This document shows, one piece after another, positions 35,577-43,479 of a stretch of 64,000 nucleotides of DNA. This DNA is from Pseudoduganella namucuonensis (lineage in GTDB: Bacteria > Pseudomonadota > Gammaproteobacteria > Burkholderiales > Burkholderiaceae_D). Location of the stretch: positions 83,293 to 147,292 of the forward strand of contig NZ_FPBO01000011.1 in assembly GCF_900116645.1 (NCBI RefSeq), in the 5' to 3' direction. The first letter of the stretch is position 1. Each line of letters starts with the position of its first letter. The notes beneath the pieces are model-generated. The model saw only the letters and a list, made by a program, of their open reading frames with translations, had not been told where the DNA came from and did no database searches. The position numbers were made by a program, and so were the translations under genes.

Positions 35577-36620
35577 TTGCAACATGACGAACCGCAGCGG
35601 CCGGCGGCCCGGCCCAGCCTGTTGTCCAGCGAACCGGCCGCGGCCGGGAACGAGCCAGGCATCCTGAGCGACCTCGATGGCGGCCGCAAGAAGAAGGCCG
35701 CCCCGGCCTCCGCGCCCGGCGTGAAACGCCGCCGCAAAGGGCTGGTGTGGGGCGGCGTCGCCGTGCTGGTGGCGCTGCTGGGCGGCGCGACGGCGTGGGT
35801 GATCGACGGTCCGCAGAGCGGGACGGTGCTGGCGCAAATGGAGCCGGCCCCTGCGGATAAGCTGGAGCCGCTGTCGAGCCCCGAGGATACCGGCACTGTG
35901 GCCTTGGTCGACAACGGCGCCGGCGTCCCGGACCCCGTCCATGCGATGGCTGGGGCGGGCGAGGCGGCCACTGCGGCGGTGGATGCGTCTGCCGCTGCTG
36001 GCGCAGGCGCCTCGCCGGCGGCTACGGTCACTCCGCCAGCCGCCGCCGCGTCTTTGGCGAATACTGCAGCCCCGCCCGTCGTAGGCGCATCTGAATCGGC
36101 GCCGGGCAATAGCGCCGACATCGCCGCCGCGCTGGCCGCGCCGTCGCTGGCCAAAGCTGCGGCCGCACCGGCGGTCGCCACCATACAGGACGCGCCGGCG
36201 GCCGAGCGCGAACAGTCGCTGCATGAAATGCTGAACGGACCGGCGCCGGTTCGCAAAGTCGCGGAAGCCAAGCCGGCCGAGACCAAGGCCGCCAAAAAGA
36301 AAACCAGCGAGCGGGATATACGCGTGGCGGCGCAGGCGAAAGCCAAATCGTCCGCGCCGAAATTGGCCAAGGCCACCACGACGCGCAAGAAAGAGGCGAA
36401 GCCGGCGCCAGTGAAAGATAACGACGTGGAATTGCTGGCCGCGCTGGTGGCCCATACGCGGCCGGCGAAAATGGAATCACTGGCCTCGCGCCTGAAACAA
36501 TGCCGCCAATTGGGTTCCAAAGGAGCGGATCAGTGCCGCGCGCGGGCTTGCGCCAATGCCGCGGATGATCAGCAGTGCAAGCCTCCGGTGAGTTTGGCGA
36601 AAGAAACGCCCGAGGCGTAG
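35577..36620 (+). CDS. Ala/Pro-rich single-pass membrane protein, TTG start
   Basis: 347 aa. The start is TTG at 35577, with AAGGAG (35565-35570) 6 nt upstream and no suitable ATG nearby. A basic cytoplasmic segment (RRKKKAAPASAPGVKRRRK) is followed by one transmembrane helix (GLVWGGVAVLVALLGGATAW), a long low-complexity Ala/Pro/Lys region, and a short C-terminal Cys-containing segment (LASRLKQCRQLG, CRARACANAADDQQC). The fold is unknown. It is divergent from tagX across 200 bp, so it may be co-regulated with the T6SS arm, but no direct link is seen. Confidence 0.7.
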   Translation: MQHDEPQRPAARPSLLSSEPAAAGNEPGILSDLDGGRKKKAAPASAPGVKRRRKGLVWGGVAVLVALLGGATAWVIDGPQSGTVLAQMEPAPADKLEPLSSPEDTGTVALVDNGAGVPDPVHAMAGAGEAATAAVDASAAAGAGASPAATVTPPAAAASLANTAAPPVVGASESAPGNSADIAAALAAPSLAKAAAAPAVATIQDAPAAEREQSLHEMLNGPAPVRKVAEAKPAETKAAKKKTSERDIRVAAQAKAKSSAPKLAKATTTRKKEAKPAPVKDNDVELLAALVAHTRPAKMESLASRLKQCRQLGSKGADQCRARACANAADDQQCKPPVSLAKETPEA

Positions 36621-36651
36621 CGCGGCCTTTCCGAGCGTCTTCAGCTAATGG

Positions 36652-36700
36652 ACCATTCCATTTAGTAAGCGCGTGTTCCGCTTACTAAAGGGGATGGTCA
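36652..36700. repeat. 49-bp hairpin (21-nt arms, two mismatches)
   Basis: The left arm starts GACCATTCCATTTAGTAAGCG (at 36652, inner part TTTAGTAAGCG 36662-36672) and the right arm ends GGATGGTC (inner part CGCTTACTAAA 36680-36690), with a 7-nt loop. It lies 32 bp after the stop at 36620. It could act as a terminator for that gene or be a small mobile repeat; there is no T-run. Confidence 0.55.
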
Positions 36701-36757
36701 AGGACTTCTTGATTCATCGGCTGATGTGGTCTTGTGGGTCTTGTATTGTTCCGCGCT

Positions 36758-36924
36758 GACTCCGACCCTAATGCCGTTAAGTTAAGGTCCGTTTGGGCCC
36801 CGTAGGGCGGGGCTTTAGTTCCGCCGGATGTATGCAGGCCCGCACGCATCCGGCGGAATAGCGCTGCGCGCTACTCCGCCCTACGTGTCAATTGGCTTAA
36901 CTTAACGGCATTAGACTCCGACCC
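36758..36924. mobile_element. MITE-like element with 17-bp inverted ends and 11-bp direct flanks
   Basis: Perfect 17-bp inverted repeats (TAATGCCGTTAAGTTAA at 36769-36785 and its complement at 36897-36913) bound a 145-bp element. The inside holds further pairing (TAGGGCGG... with ...CCGCCCTA, and CGCCGGATG... with ...CATCCGGCG). GACTCCGACCC is present directly before (36758-36768) and directly after (36914-36924), which looks like an 11-bp target duplication. There is no ORF inside. This is the pattern of a non-autonomous insertion; the mobilising transposase is not in the window. Confidence 0.75.
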
Positions 36925-37321
36925 GAGTTTCCATTATTGCTGTGCCATCCTGGGCGGGTATGTGAGTGGGATTATTTTTTCATGACTGGATCCTAGGGCA
37001 ATTACGGTTCGACTTGCAGGTATGCCATGGGCGTTGAAGCCGTATTCAATGATTGCCATTTGCCAGGAATGGGGCTCTGGCTTTCATGCGAAGTTCATTG
37101 CAGAGATGGAAAAGACGCCGACTTGATCCTAACTGAAATCTGCTTGATAGCTGAACGGCTGGCGCCCATTCTTCTGATTCTCCGTAGCTGACTCCTTCCA
37201 ACGGCCGCAGATGCGTCGCAGCGCCTGCGATTTTCGCCTCGTCAGGCCAGTTTCTAGCATGATCAAGCCAGAATTTGATGCGAAAAGGGCTTTAAACAGC
37301 GTTTCAGCATCACTGCGGACG

Positions 37322-37352
37322 AAAAAAAGCCGCCCAGCGTGCGCGGGGCGGC
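37322..37352 (-). terminator. rho-independent terminator for the vgrG/effector/immunity unit
   Basis: On the minus strand GCCGCCC (37346-37352) pairs with GGGCGGC (37329-37335) across a 10-nt loop and is followed by TTTTTTT (37322-37328). It lies about 100 bp after the immunity-gene stop at 37456, beyond the REP pair at 37361-37420. Confidence 0.8.
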
Positions 37353-37360
37353 TCTCATAG

Positions 37361-37420
37361 ACCGGGGACAGACCACGATTTTCGAGCAATATTTCCTCAA
37401 AAACGTGGTCTGTCCCCGGT
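37361..37420. repeat. REP-type inverted pair (CCGGGGACAGACCACG family)
   Basis: ACCGGGGACAGACCACG (37361-37377) and its exact complement (37404-37420) form a 17-bp perfect inverted repeat with a 26-nt loop whose ends can pair further (ATTTTCGAG/CCTCAAAAA, imperfect). It belongs with the copies at 1979-2021 and 45234-45264. It sits between the immunity gene and its terminator. Confidence 0.75.
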
Positions 37421-37455
37421 TTGGAAGCCTGGCTTAATTGGAGGACAGTGGTGGC

Positions 37456-38463
37456 TTAGCCAAGATATTTCCAAATCGTAAGGCCATAGTGTGAACCGAG
37501 GTTCGGAATGATTTCACCTTCGGTGAATGTATTGACTTGATGTGGGATGTCCAGGGATTCCCACTCGCCCGTTCTGGGGCATGGGTCACCGGCTTTTGTC
37601 CTTAATTCGTTATCCTTGAGTGGCGCTGTTCCTGCAGGTGTGTACTGAACCTCCGCATCGTGTGCGAAATCAACCAAGTCCTTGGGGTAAAACGCTGCAT
37701 TTTGAAAACATGTGTCATCTATCCCTAGTATGAAAGTGATGGCGGCCGCTTCCCATGACCAATATCCTTTAAACACAAGATTGCGTTTGTGACTATCGTA
37801 ATAGGCTTCGCGCCGACTCGCTTGATACCAGTCTTCCAGATATTCGCGCATTAGATCCGAGCGTTGTGGGGCGTCGGCATCAAATATCTTGATAGTTTTA
37901 AAATAGGGAAGGTGTCTTATACATTCGCTGGGCGGCGGAGTCGCCCTGTCAATGCTGGTTGTGAGTATGCGTTCCAACATGCCGTCTTGCTGCGGGTTGT
38001 TGTAGTCTATCCAGGACGCGATTTCTTTAAGTCTATTTGAGTACCCGAAAAGAAGAGCAAAACTTAGAAGCTGGTTTGCGTAGCTGTAGTCATCGTCGCC
38101 GAGCGGAATGTGCGCGGAATGAGTGCTGCCGTCAGGGAGACTGTCGTTATATACTTTGGAGTACTTTGTATACTCTTCCCAATAATTCAGCACAGAGGCA
38201 AAGAAACTACGCAGCTCGATCAATGGATGGCCCGCGCTGTAACAGCTTACAACGAGGTCCAGCGACATCCAGGCCCCTTGGCTTGTTGTCATCATAATAT
38301 TTTCAGGTGGCAGGGCATCGAGCCGCTCCTTTGGAAGCATGAGCGACTCTCGGACAATCTCCAGCAACTCTGAGGTTTCATCGAAGTTCGACGAATACAC
38401 CTTGTAGTCAAGAAGTTTTTCTCTTTTGTTGTTTTTGAAAAATTCAGGGCTGAGTTTCTGCAT
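37456..38463 (-). CDS. PoNi-type immunity protein (DUF1910/DUF1911)
   Basis: 335 aa. The segment around residues 230-255 (KRNLVFKGYWSWEAAAITFI, LGIDDTCFQNAAFYPKDLVD) is the conserved core of the PoNi C-terminal domain (DUF1911); the helical N-terminal half fits PoNi_N (DUF1910). PoNi proteins neutralise PoNe DNase toxins. It starts 3 bp after the stop of a toxin with a PD-(D/E)xK nuclease motif, the expected arrangement. Its last ~50 residues (AGDPCPRTGEW, FTEGEIIPNLGSHYGLTIW) are an extra module that resembles the C-terminus of the immunity candidate at 6743-7846. Confidence 0.8.
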   Translation of the reverse strand: MQKLSPEFFKNNKREKLLDYKVYSSNFDETSELLEIVRESLMLPKERLDALPPENIMMTTSQGAWMSLDLVVSCYSAGHPLIELRSFFASVLNYWEEYTKYSKVYNDSLPDGSTHSAHIPLGDDDYSYANQLLSFALLFGYSNRLKEIASWIDYNNPQQDGMLERILTTSIDRATPPPSECIRHLPYFKTIKIFDADAPQRSDLMREYLEDWYQASRREAYYDSHKRNLVFKGYWSWEAAAITFILGIDDTCFQNAAFYPKDLVDFAHDAEVQYTPAGTAPLKDNELRTKAGDPCPRTGEWESLDIPHQVNTFTEGEIIPNLGSHYGLTIWKYLG

Positions 38464-38466
38464 AAA

Positions 38467-39993
38467 TTACCTATTTAAAATATTATCCGGCAAGTGCATT
38501 ATCACTTGGATATCGTGCGCTGCGCCTTTGGATTGTTGGTGTTTGTGTAACTGCCGGCCCGTCACAAGCGATATCCATCGCTGATACGGCGCTGGAGCAT
38601 CTGGCGATAGGGTTCGCCGTGTTCGAAATCGATTGATCAACGGTAATAGGAGCTGACCATTGGCGGTTAAATTCTCCTTGGCCACGCCTCGAAGGATCCA
38701 CTGGTGACTCATTTGGGTGGCTAAATTGGTCGGATTTCCGTCCTTGTCCACACCCGGCTTGTTGACGCCTTTTCTCACAGACTCGTCATTAGCGGGGCTA
38801 CCGTCAATGGGCACACGCTGGTTCGCGTGTTGATCCCGGTTTTGATTGTGGAAGATGTTCGGTTGCCCACTTGGCGTGGGATTTGCCGCTTCGTTCGCAC
38901 GCAATACGTCGAAATTGGCCTTCAGATCCGCTGGCAACGCGGCCATCAGCTTGAACGAATCGAAGATGCTCGATTTCGTTTCGCCTACGACAAAAGGCTT
39001 GGCGATGTTGACCTTGTTATGCCACAAATGGTCAATGCCATTGTGCGGCACGCTGTACTCTTCGGTCAGTTTTCCGCCGTTGTTGGATTTGCGGAAGCCG
39101 ACATGCTTGGTCTTCACGTAATAGTCCGTGATGTGCTCCGCCGGAATGCCGCTGAGCCAGTTCCGCTTCTTAGGCTGTCCCTTCTTCTTGGTGCTGGCCG
39201 TTGTCGAATTCGGCGAGGCCCGATTGGCTTTCACGTCCTGGCTACGCTTCGCCACCAGCTTGCGCTCGGTCCGTGCCGCTTGGATCTGCTGCCGCGACGC
39301 GGTGGCGCCGAACGCTTCCTGCGCTTCACGGCGCGTGGCCTTGCTGGTCGTCGCCGCCACGGCCGCCGTGCTCCCCGGCAGCTCGTGCCCCATCATCTTC
39401 GCGTGCATGGCCTTCAGTTCGCCGAAGGCCTCGTCTATCATCTTCGGCGCGCTGCGCTGCACCGCCTGCAATTCGCCGATGATCTGCCTGACCTGCGGTC
39501 CGCCTGCCACCGCCTTCACGATCCAGCTGTCCAGCCCATCGATGAAGGCGGCGATCACCTTGGTGAACAGGCCTTTGGCCTCGCCGGCCAGCATGCCCCA
39601 ATCCACCTTGCGCATGTATTTCTCGACATTGCCGCGCAGCTTGGGCGACACCGCCTCCAGCACGCGGCCGAAGCTATGGCCCTGTTTCATCAATTTGAAG
39701 CCGACCTTGAGCGCGTCGCCCGCCGCCGGCACGCAGCCGACCAGCGTGATCGCCAGCTCCACCCAGCCGCCGATGGCGGCCGGCGATTTGGCGATCGCGA
39801 TGATGCCCACGATGAGATCGCGCGCATCCATCGCCTGGCCGACGCCGGGCACCACGCCCAGCACGCCGGTGACGATGATGTGCGACGGCGACGAACCGGC
39901 GCCCGTCACCAGGTCGGTCAGCCAGGTGCCTATGCTGTTGTCGGCGCTGCGCAGCGCGCGGGAGGCCGGTCCGGCCGCTGGTATGGTGCTCAT
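38467..39993 (-). CDS. PoNe-like PD-(D/E)xK nuclease T6SS effector
   Basis: 508 aa from ATG 39993, overlapping the vgrG stop (ATGA). The N-terminal region (IGTWLTDLVTGAGSSPSHII, GVLGVVPGVGQAMDARDLIV, then a hydrophobic stretch) resembles the first effector's N-terminus. A helical, Lys-rich middle leads to the toxin domain at about residues 285-400, with D321 (GIDHLWHN) and E338-x-K340 (VVGETKSS). D...ExK is the active-site pattern of PD-(D/E)xK nucleases, including the PoNe DNase family. The adjacent PoNi gene supports this. Likely target is DNA of rival cells; activity is inferred. The segment after residue 400 (QMSHQWILRGVAKENL) is unassigned. Confidence 0.75.
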   Translation of the reverse strand: MSTIPAAGPASRALRSADNSIGTWLTDLVTGAGSSPSHIIVTGVLGVVPGVGQAMDARDLIVGIIAIAKSPAAIGGWVELAITLVGCVPAAGDALKVGFKLMKQGHSFGRVLEAVSPKLRGNVEKYMRKVDWGMLAGEAKGLFTKVIAAFIDGLDSWIVKAVAGGPQVRQIIGELQAVQRSAPKMIDEAFGELKAMHAKMMGHELPGSTAAVAATTSKATRREAQEAFGATASRQQIQAARTERKLVAKRSQDVKANRASPNSTTASTKKKGQPKKRNWLSGIPAEHITDYYVKTKHVGFRKSNNGGKLTEEYSVPHNGIDHLWHNKVNIAKPFVVGETKSSIFDSFKLMAALPADLKANFDVLRANEAANPTPSGQPNIFHNQNRDQHANQRVPIDGSPANDESVRKGVNKPGVDKDGNPTNLATQMSHQWILRGVAKENLTANGQLLLPLINRFRTRRTLSPDAPAPYQRWISLVTGRQLHKHQQSKGAAHDIQVIMHLPDNILNR

Positions 39994-42900
39994 GCCTGTT
40001 CCTCGTCGCCTTCGTGCAGCTCGCGGTAGCCGCGTTCGGCCTCGCGCGATGCGGGGCTGTCCTCGTCCGCGTAGCGGTAGTCGTCGTAGTGGAAGTCGTA
40101 TTCCAGTTCGCTGACGCCGTCGCCCATGGCGTCGGCCATTTCCGCGATCTCGTCGGGGAAGAAGTTGTCCTTGTAGTAAGCGTCCTCCTGGGCCAGGTAG
40201 GCGTCCAGGATGGCTTTCGCTTCCTCGTCGGTCTTGGGCTTGGCGCCGGCGACCGCGTTGGGCTTGAGCGGCTTGCGCAACACGGCGTCGCGCTCGTCCT
40301 CGCCGTAGACGACGGTGGCGCCGGCGTTGGGGATGTTTTCCAGGCGCGCGAACCCTTGGGCATCCAGCTTGCCCGCGATAGTGACGCCGGTGTCGAACAG
40401 CACCTTGTAGGGCGCGCCGACCATGGGCTGCATGTCGTCCCAGCGGTAGTTCAGTTCCAGGAAGTTGTCCATCTCGCCGGCCTTGGGCATGTGGGGCAGG
40501 GTGGGGCTGGCGCTTTGCGGGCCGGTGAGTTCCTTCTGGCTGGCCTTGAATTCCATCTTGCCCGGCCCGTGCACTTCGATGTTGCCGCCTTCGAGCTTGA
40601 TCCATGCGCCTTGCGCGGTGAGCCGGACGTGGCTCTTGGCCGCGATGTTGATGGACTTGGCGGTGCTGGCCACGGTGATGCCCTTGTCGGCCGTGACGCG
40701 CGTGGGGCCGGCTTGGCTCTGGCTACTCAGTTTGCCGCTGGCGGCGTGCAGCTTCAGGCCCGTTTCCTGGTTCGGCTTGTCCGCCTTGGACGCTTTCCCG
40801 TAAGTGAACAGGGAGATGCCGCCGCCCACGGTGTGCAGCGCGTTGCCCTGGACGGCGAAATTGATGTCCTGGCCGGCCGTCACGCTGCTGTTCGAGCCGG
40901 CGCCGAGGATGGCGTTGGCCGGTGTCAGGGCGGCGATGCCGGATGGGGTGGACAGTTGCAGCAGCGCGGCGCCGTAGCTGATGGCGCTGCCAGCGCCGCC
41001 CTCGGCCTCGCCCGCGCCCGCGCCGTTGTCGCTGGCGCTGGCCGCTTCCGCCGTGCGGGCCAGTTGCTCGATGGCGGGCAGGGAGCTTCCCGCCTCCGGG
41101 GCCGCCGCACCGCCGGCGCCGGATCCGCTTCCGGAGGCGCCACCGGACGCGCCGCTGGCGCCACCCGCCCCGCTCGACGCCCCGGCCGCGCCAAGTACCG
41201 CGTTGTGCTTGGCCGCCGTGTCGGCCAGCGCCGCCGCCAGTTGCTGGCTTTGTTCGATCTGGCCGACCGCTTCGCGCGAGTCCAGTTGCGCGCCGCTGGC
41301 GCCCTGGCGCTGGTCGGCGGACAGCAGCATGCCGCGGCCGGCGCGCAGGGCCACGCTGTGCTCCGTCTTCAGTTCCGCGCCGAAGCCGGATGGCGCCAGC
41401 CGTTCGTTGTCGCTCTGGTGGCGCAGGTGGCCCAGGTTCAGTTCCGCCGTGCCGGTGTGCTGTTTGGCGTGGTGCTGCAGCGCCAGGCGCGGCTGGCCGT
41501 CGCTGTCGTCGAACAGCAGCTGGCTGTAGGCGCCGCCGCCGGCCTGGCTGCTTTGCATGGCCTGGCTCTTCAGGCCGGAGAAGACGGCCGGGTGGGCGTG
41601 GGCGCCGCCGGTGCCGGGGAACCAGGCGGGCGCGTTGCCGGTGGCCGGGGACGAGCCCTGGGCGGCCTGGTTCTGTGGCGCGTCCTCGCCGCCTTGGCCG
41701 TTGTACAGCGCGCCGATCACTACCGGGCGGTCGATGTCGCCCTCCAGAAAGTCGACCAGCACCTCCTGGCCGACGCGCGGTAGCGCGTTGGCACCCCAGT
41801 TGGCGCCCGCCACGGGCGCGAGCGGCGTGGCCACGCGCAGCCAGGTGCCGGCGCTGTCGTCGCCGGGCGCGCCGGTGTGGGTGTCCGGCGCGGGATGCGG
41901 CAAGCGGTTCTGGCCAGCGTCGCCGCGCTGCCAATGCATCTGGACCTTGACGCGGTGGTCGCGGTCCGTGTGGATGACGGCGCCCAATGGCCCGACCACG
42001 ATGCCGGTCTGCTGCCCTCGAACGGTGGGCCGTGGCCGCAGCGGCACGCCGTGCGCGTCGTCGCGCGGGGCGCGGTAGGGGACGGCGCCGCGGATGGCGT
42101 CCACCCGGTTGCGGTATAGCGGCCGCTCGCCGGCTTCCCTGCCCACCGCGTGCAGGCTGGTTTGCCCTTCATCCGCGATGGCGAGCGACAGAGGGCTGCC
42201 GCCCAGGCGCTCCTGGACGCCGGCGCTCAACTCCGCGCTCAAGTTGTTGTGCATCAGGTGCACGACGCGCAGCACGGCGAATTCCTCGTCGGCCAGCGCG
42301 TGTTCGGTCAGCGTGAAAGTGGTCCCGGGCGCCAGCGTGCGCACGGTGCCGGCGCCCACATGGATCTCCTTGGCCGCCTCCAGCGCCTCCACGGCGATGG
42401 CGGCCATGCGCTGGCCCTGCTCGCGGCTGGCGTAGGCGTAGGCGCCGGGAACGTCGTTGCTGATCAGCGACACGCCCTCGGCCTGTTCGCCGCTGGCGCT
42501 GGCGGCGCGCGTGTCCCGGGTGCGGTAGTCCCAGCTTTGCAGTTCCACGGCGTTGGTTTGCAGCCGGTATTCGGCGCGCCAGCGGTCCATGCTGTCTTCG
42601 CGCATGACGGCGCCGGGCTGGGTATAGCGCACCGCGGCCTGGGGATTGGGCTGGAAGGCGGCGTTGTGGTCGGCGATCACCAGTTCGTGGCTGCCCAGCG
42701 TGGGCGCGGCGGCGTCGCCGGTGTGCGTGTAGAAGTGGAACAGGCCTTCCTCGGCCATCAGGCGCTCGGCGAAGGCCAGGTCGCTTTCCTGGTATTGCGT
42801 GGTCAGGCTGCGGCGCGGGTAGACGGCGCGGTCGCGAAGGTCGTAGCGCCAGGCCGGCGCCAGCTTGCCCTGGCCTTGCCAGGCGCCGAACACCGCGTCC

Positions 42901-43277
42901 AGAATGTCGAACACGGTCATGTCCTGGAAAATGCGGCTGTCGCGGGTGCGGGCCAGGAACGCGGTCCAGGGCTCCAGCGTGAGTTTGTAGCGCGCCATGC
43001 CGCCATTCGCGCCCAGCATCTCCGCCGCGGTGACGTGGCCGTGGAAATGGCGCTCGCCGGACGGCGTTTGCAGCGCCAGCAGGGCGGGCTGGCCGAGCAG
43101 GGAGCGCAGTCGCACGTCGGCCCGCAGCGACAGCGCCGCCACGTCGAAACGGAAGCCCCGGCCCAGGGCTTCCTCTCCGCGCACGCATTCGGCCAGCAAT
43201 TCGTCTGCGCCGAGCGGCGTGGTCAGTCGCAGCAGGCGCGAGTGCTGTATAAATAGGCCGGGGGGCATTGCGGTCAT
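39990..43277 (-). CDS. vgrG: T6SS spike protein VgrG with acidic C-terminal extension
   Basis: 1095 aa from ATG 43277; an ATG at 43268 is an equal alternative, since neither has a strong ribosome site. It has the gp27-like start (FIQHSRLLRLTTPLGADELL), the gp5/OB region (VKVQMHWQRGDAGQN, NWGANALPRVGQEVLVDFLE), an inserted Gly/Ser/Ala-rich low-complexity stretch (about residues 695-760), DUF2345, and a transthyretin-like domain (NFLELNYRWDDMQPMVG, KVLFDTGVTIAGKLDAQG). An acidic Asp/Glu/Tyr-rich tail ends the protein (YDFHYDDYRYADEDSPAS). The effector start overlaps its stop, so it is probably the dedicated carrier of the PoNe-like toxin. Confidence 0.92.
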   Translation of the reverse strand: MTAMPPGLFIQHSRLLRLTTPLGADELLAECVRGEEALGRGFRFDVAALSLRADVRLRSLLGQPALLALQTPSGERHFHGHVTAAEMLGANGGMARYKLTLEPWTAFLARTRDSRIFQDMTVFDILDAVFGAWQGQGKLAPAWRYDLRDRAVYPRRSLTTQYQESDLAFAERLMAEEGLFHFYTHTGDAAAPTLGSHELVIADHNAAFQPNPQAAVRYTQPGAVMREDSMDRWRAEYRLQTNAVELQSWDYRTRDTRAASASGEQAEGVSLISNDVPGAYAYASREQGQRMAAIAVEALEAAKEIHVGAGTVRTLAPGTTFTLTEHALADEEFAVLRVVHLMHNNLSAELSAGVQERLGGSPLSLAIADEGQTSLHAVGREAGERPLYRNRVDAIRGAVPYRAPRDDAHGVPLRPRPTVRGQQTGIVVGPLGAVIHTDRDHRVKVQMHWQRGDAGQNRLPHPAPDTHTGAPGDDSAGTWLRVATPLAPVAGANWGANALPRVGQEVLVDFLEGDIDRPVVIGALYNGQGGEDAPQNQAAQGSSPATGNAPAWFPGTGGAHAHPAVFSGLKSQAMQSSQAGGGAYSQLLFDDSDGQPRLALQHHAKQHTGTAELNLGHLRHQSDNERLAPSGFGAELKTEHSVALRAGRGMLLSADQRQGASGAQLDSREAVGQIEQSQQLAAALADTAAKHNAVLGAAGASSGAGGASGASGGASGSGSGAGGAAAPEAGSSLPAIEQLARTAEAASASDNGAGAGEAEGGAGSAISYGAALLQLSTPSGIAALTPANAILGAGSNSSVTAGQDINFAVQGNALHTVGGGISLFTYGKASKADKPNQETGLKLHAASGKLSSQSQAGPTRVTADKGITVASTAKSINIAAKSHVRLTAQGAWIKLEGGNIEVHGPGKMEFKASQKELTGPQSASPTLPHMPKAGEMDNFLELNYRWDDMQPMVGAPYKVLFDTGVTIAGKLDAQGFARLENIPNAGATVVYGEDERDAVLRKPLKPNAVAGAKPKTDEEAKAILDAYLAQEDAYYKDNFFPDEIAEMADAMGDGVSELEYDFHYDDYRYADEDSPASREAERGYRELHEGDEEQA

Positions 43278-43355
43278 GGGAACTGGATCGGTACTTGTAA
43301 ATTAAACATGATTGCGAGGTGGCATTACACCTGACAAATTCAGGCCTTGCAAGAG

Positions 43356-43371
43356 CGATTCAATTGAATCG
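43356..43371. promoter_or_regulatory. 16-bp perfect palindrome upstream of ytfQ
   Basis: CGATTCAATTGAATCG lies 108 bp before the ytfQ ATG. A weak sigma-70 pair overlaps it: TTGAAT (43364-43369) and CAAAAT (43387-43392) with 17-nt spacing. A palindrome on a -35 element would suit a repressor operator. The regulator is unknown. Confidence 0.45.
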
Positions 43372-43479
43372 GGGTGGGCGCCATATCAAAATAAGTATCG
43401 GTTACGAGAAAAAATGAATTGGATGGCTATGGCGCTTTCTTCTACCATGAGCGGAATAACATTCCACCGGAGACATCAT

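Noticed and set aside
37027..37191. 54-codon open frame on the plus strand (MGVEAVFNDCHLPG...)
   Set aside because: No ribosome site, no recognisable domain and no conserved context.
37129..37389. 86-codon open frame on the minus strand
   Set aside because: It begins inside the REP pair and runs through a good terminator, so it is unlikely to be translated.
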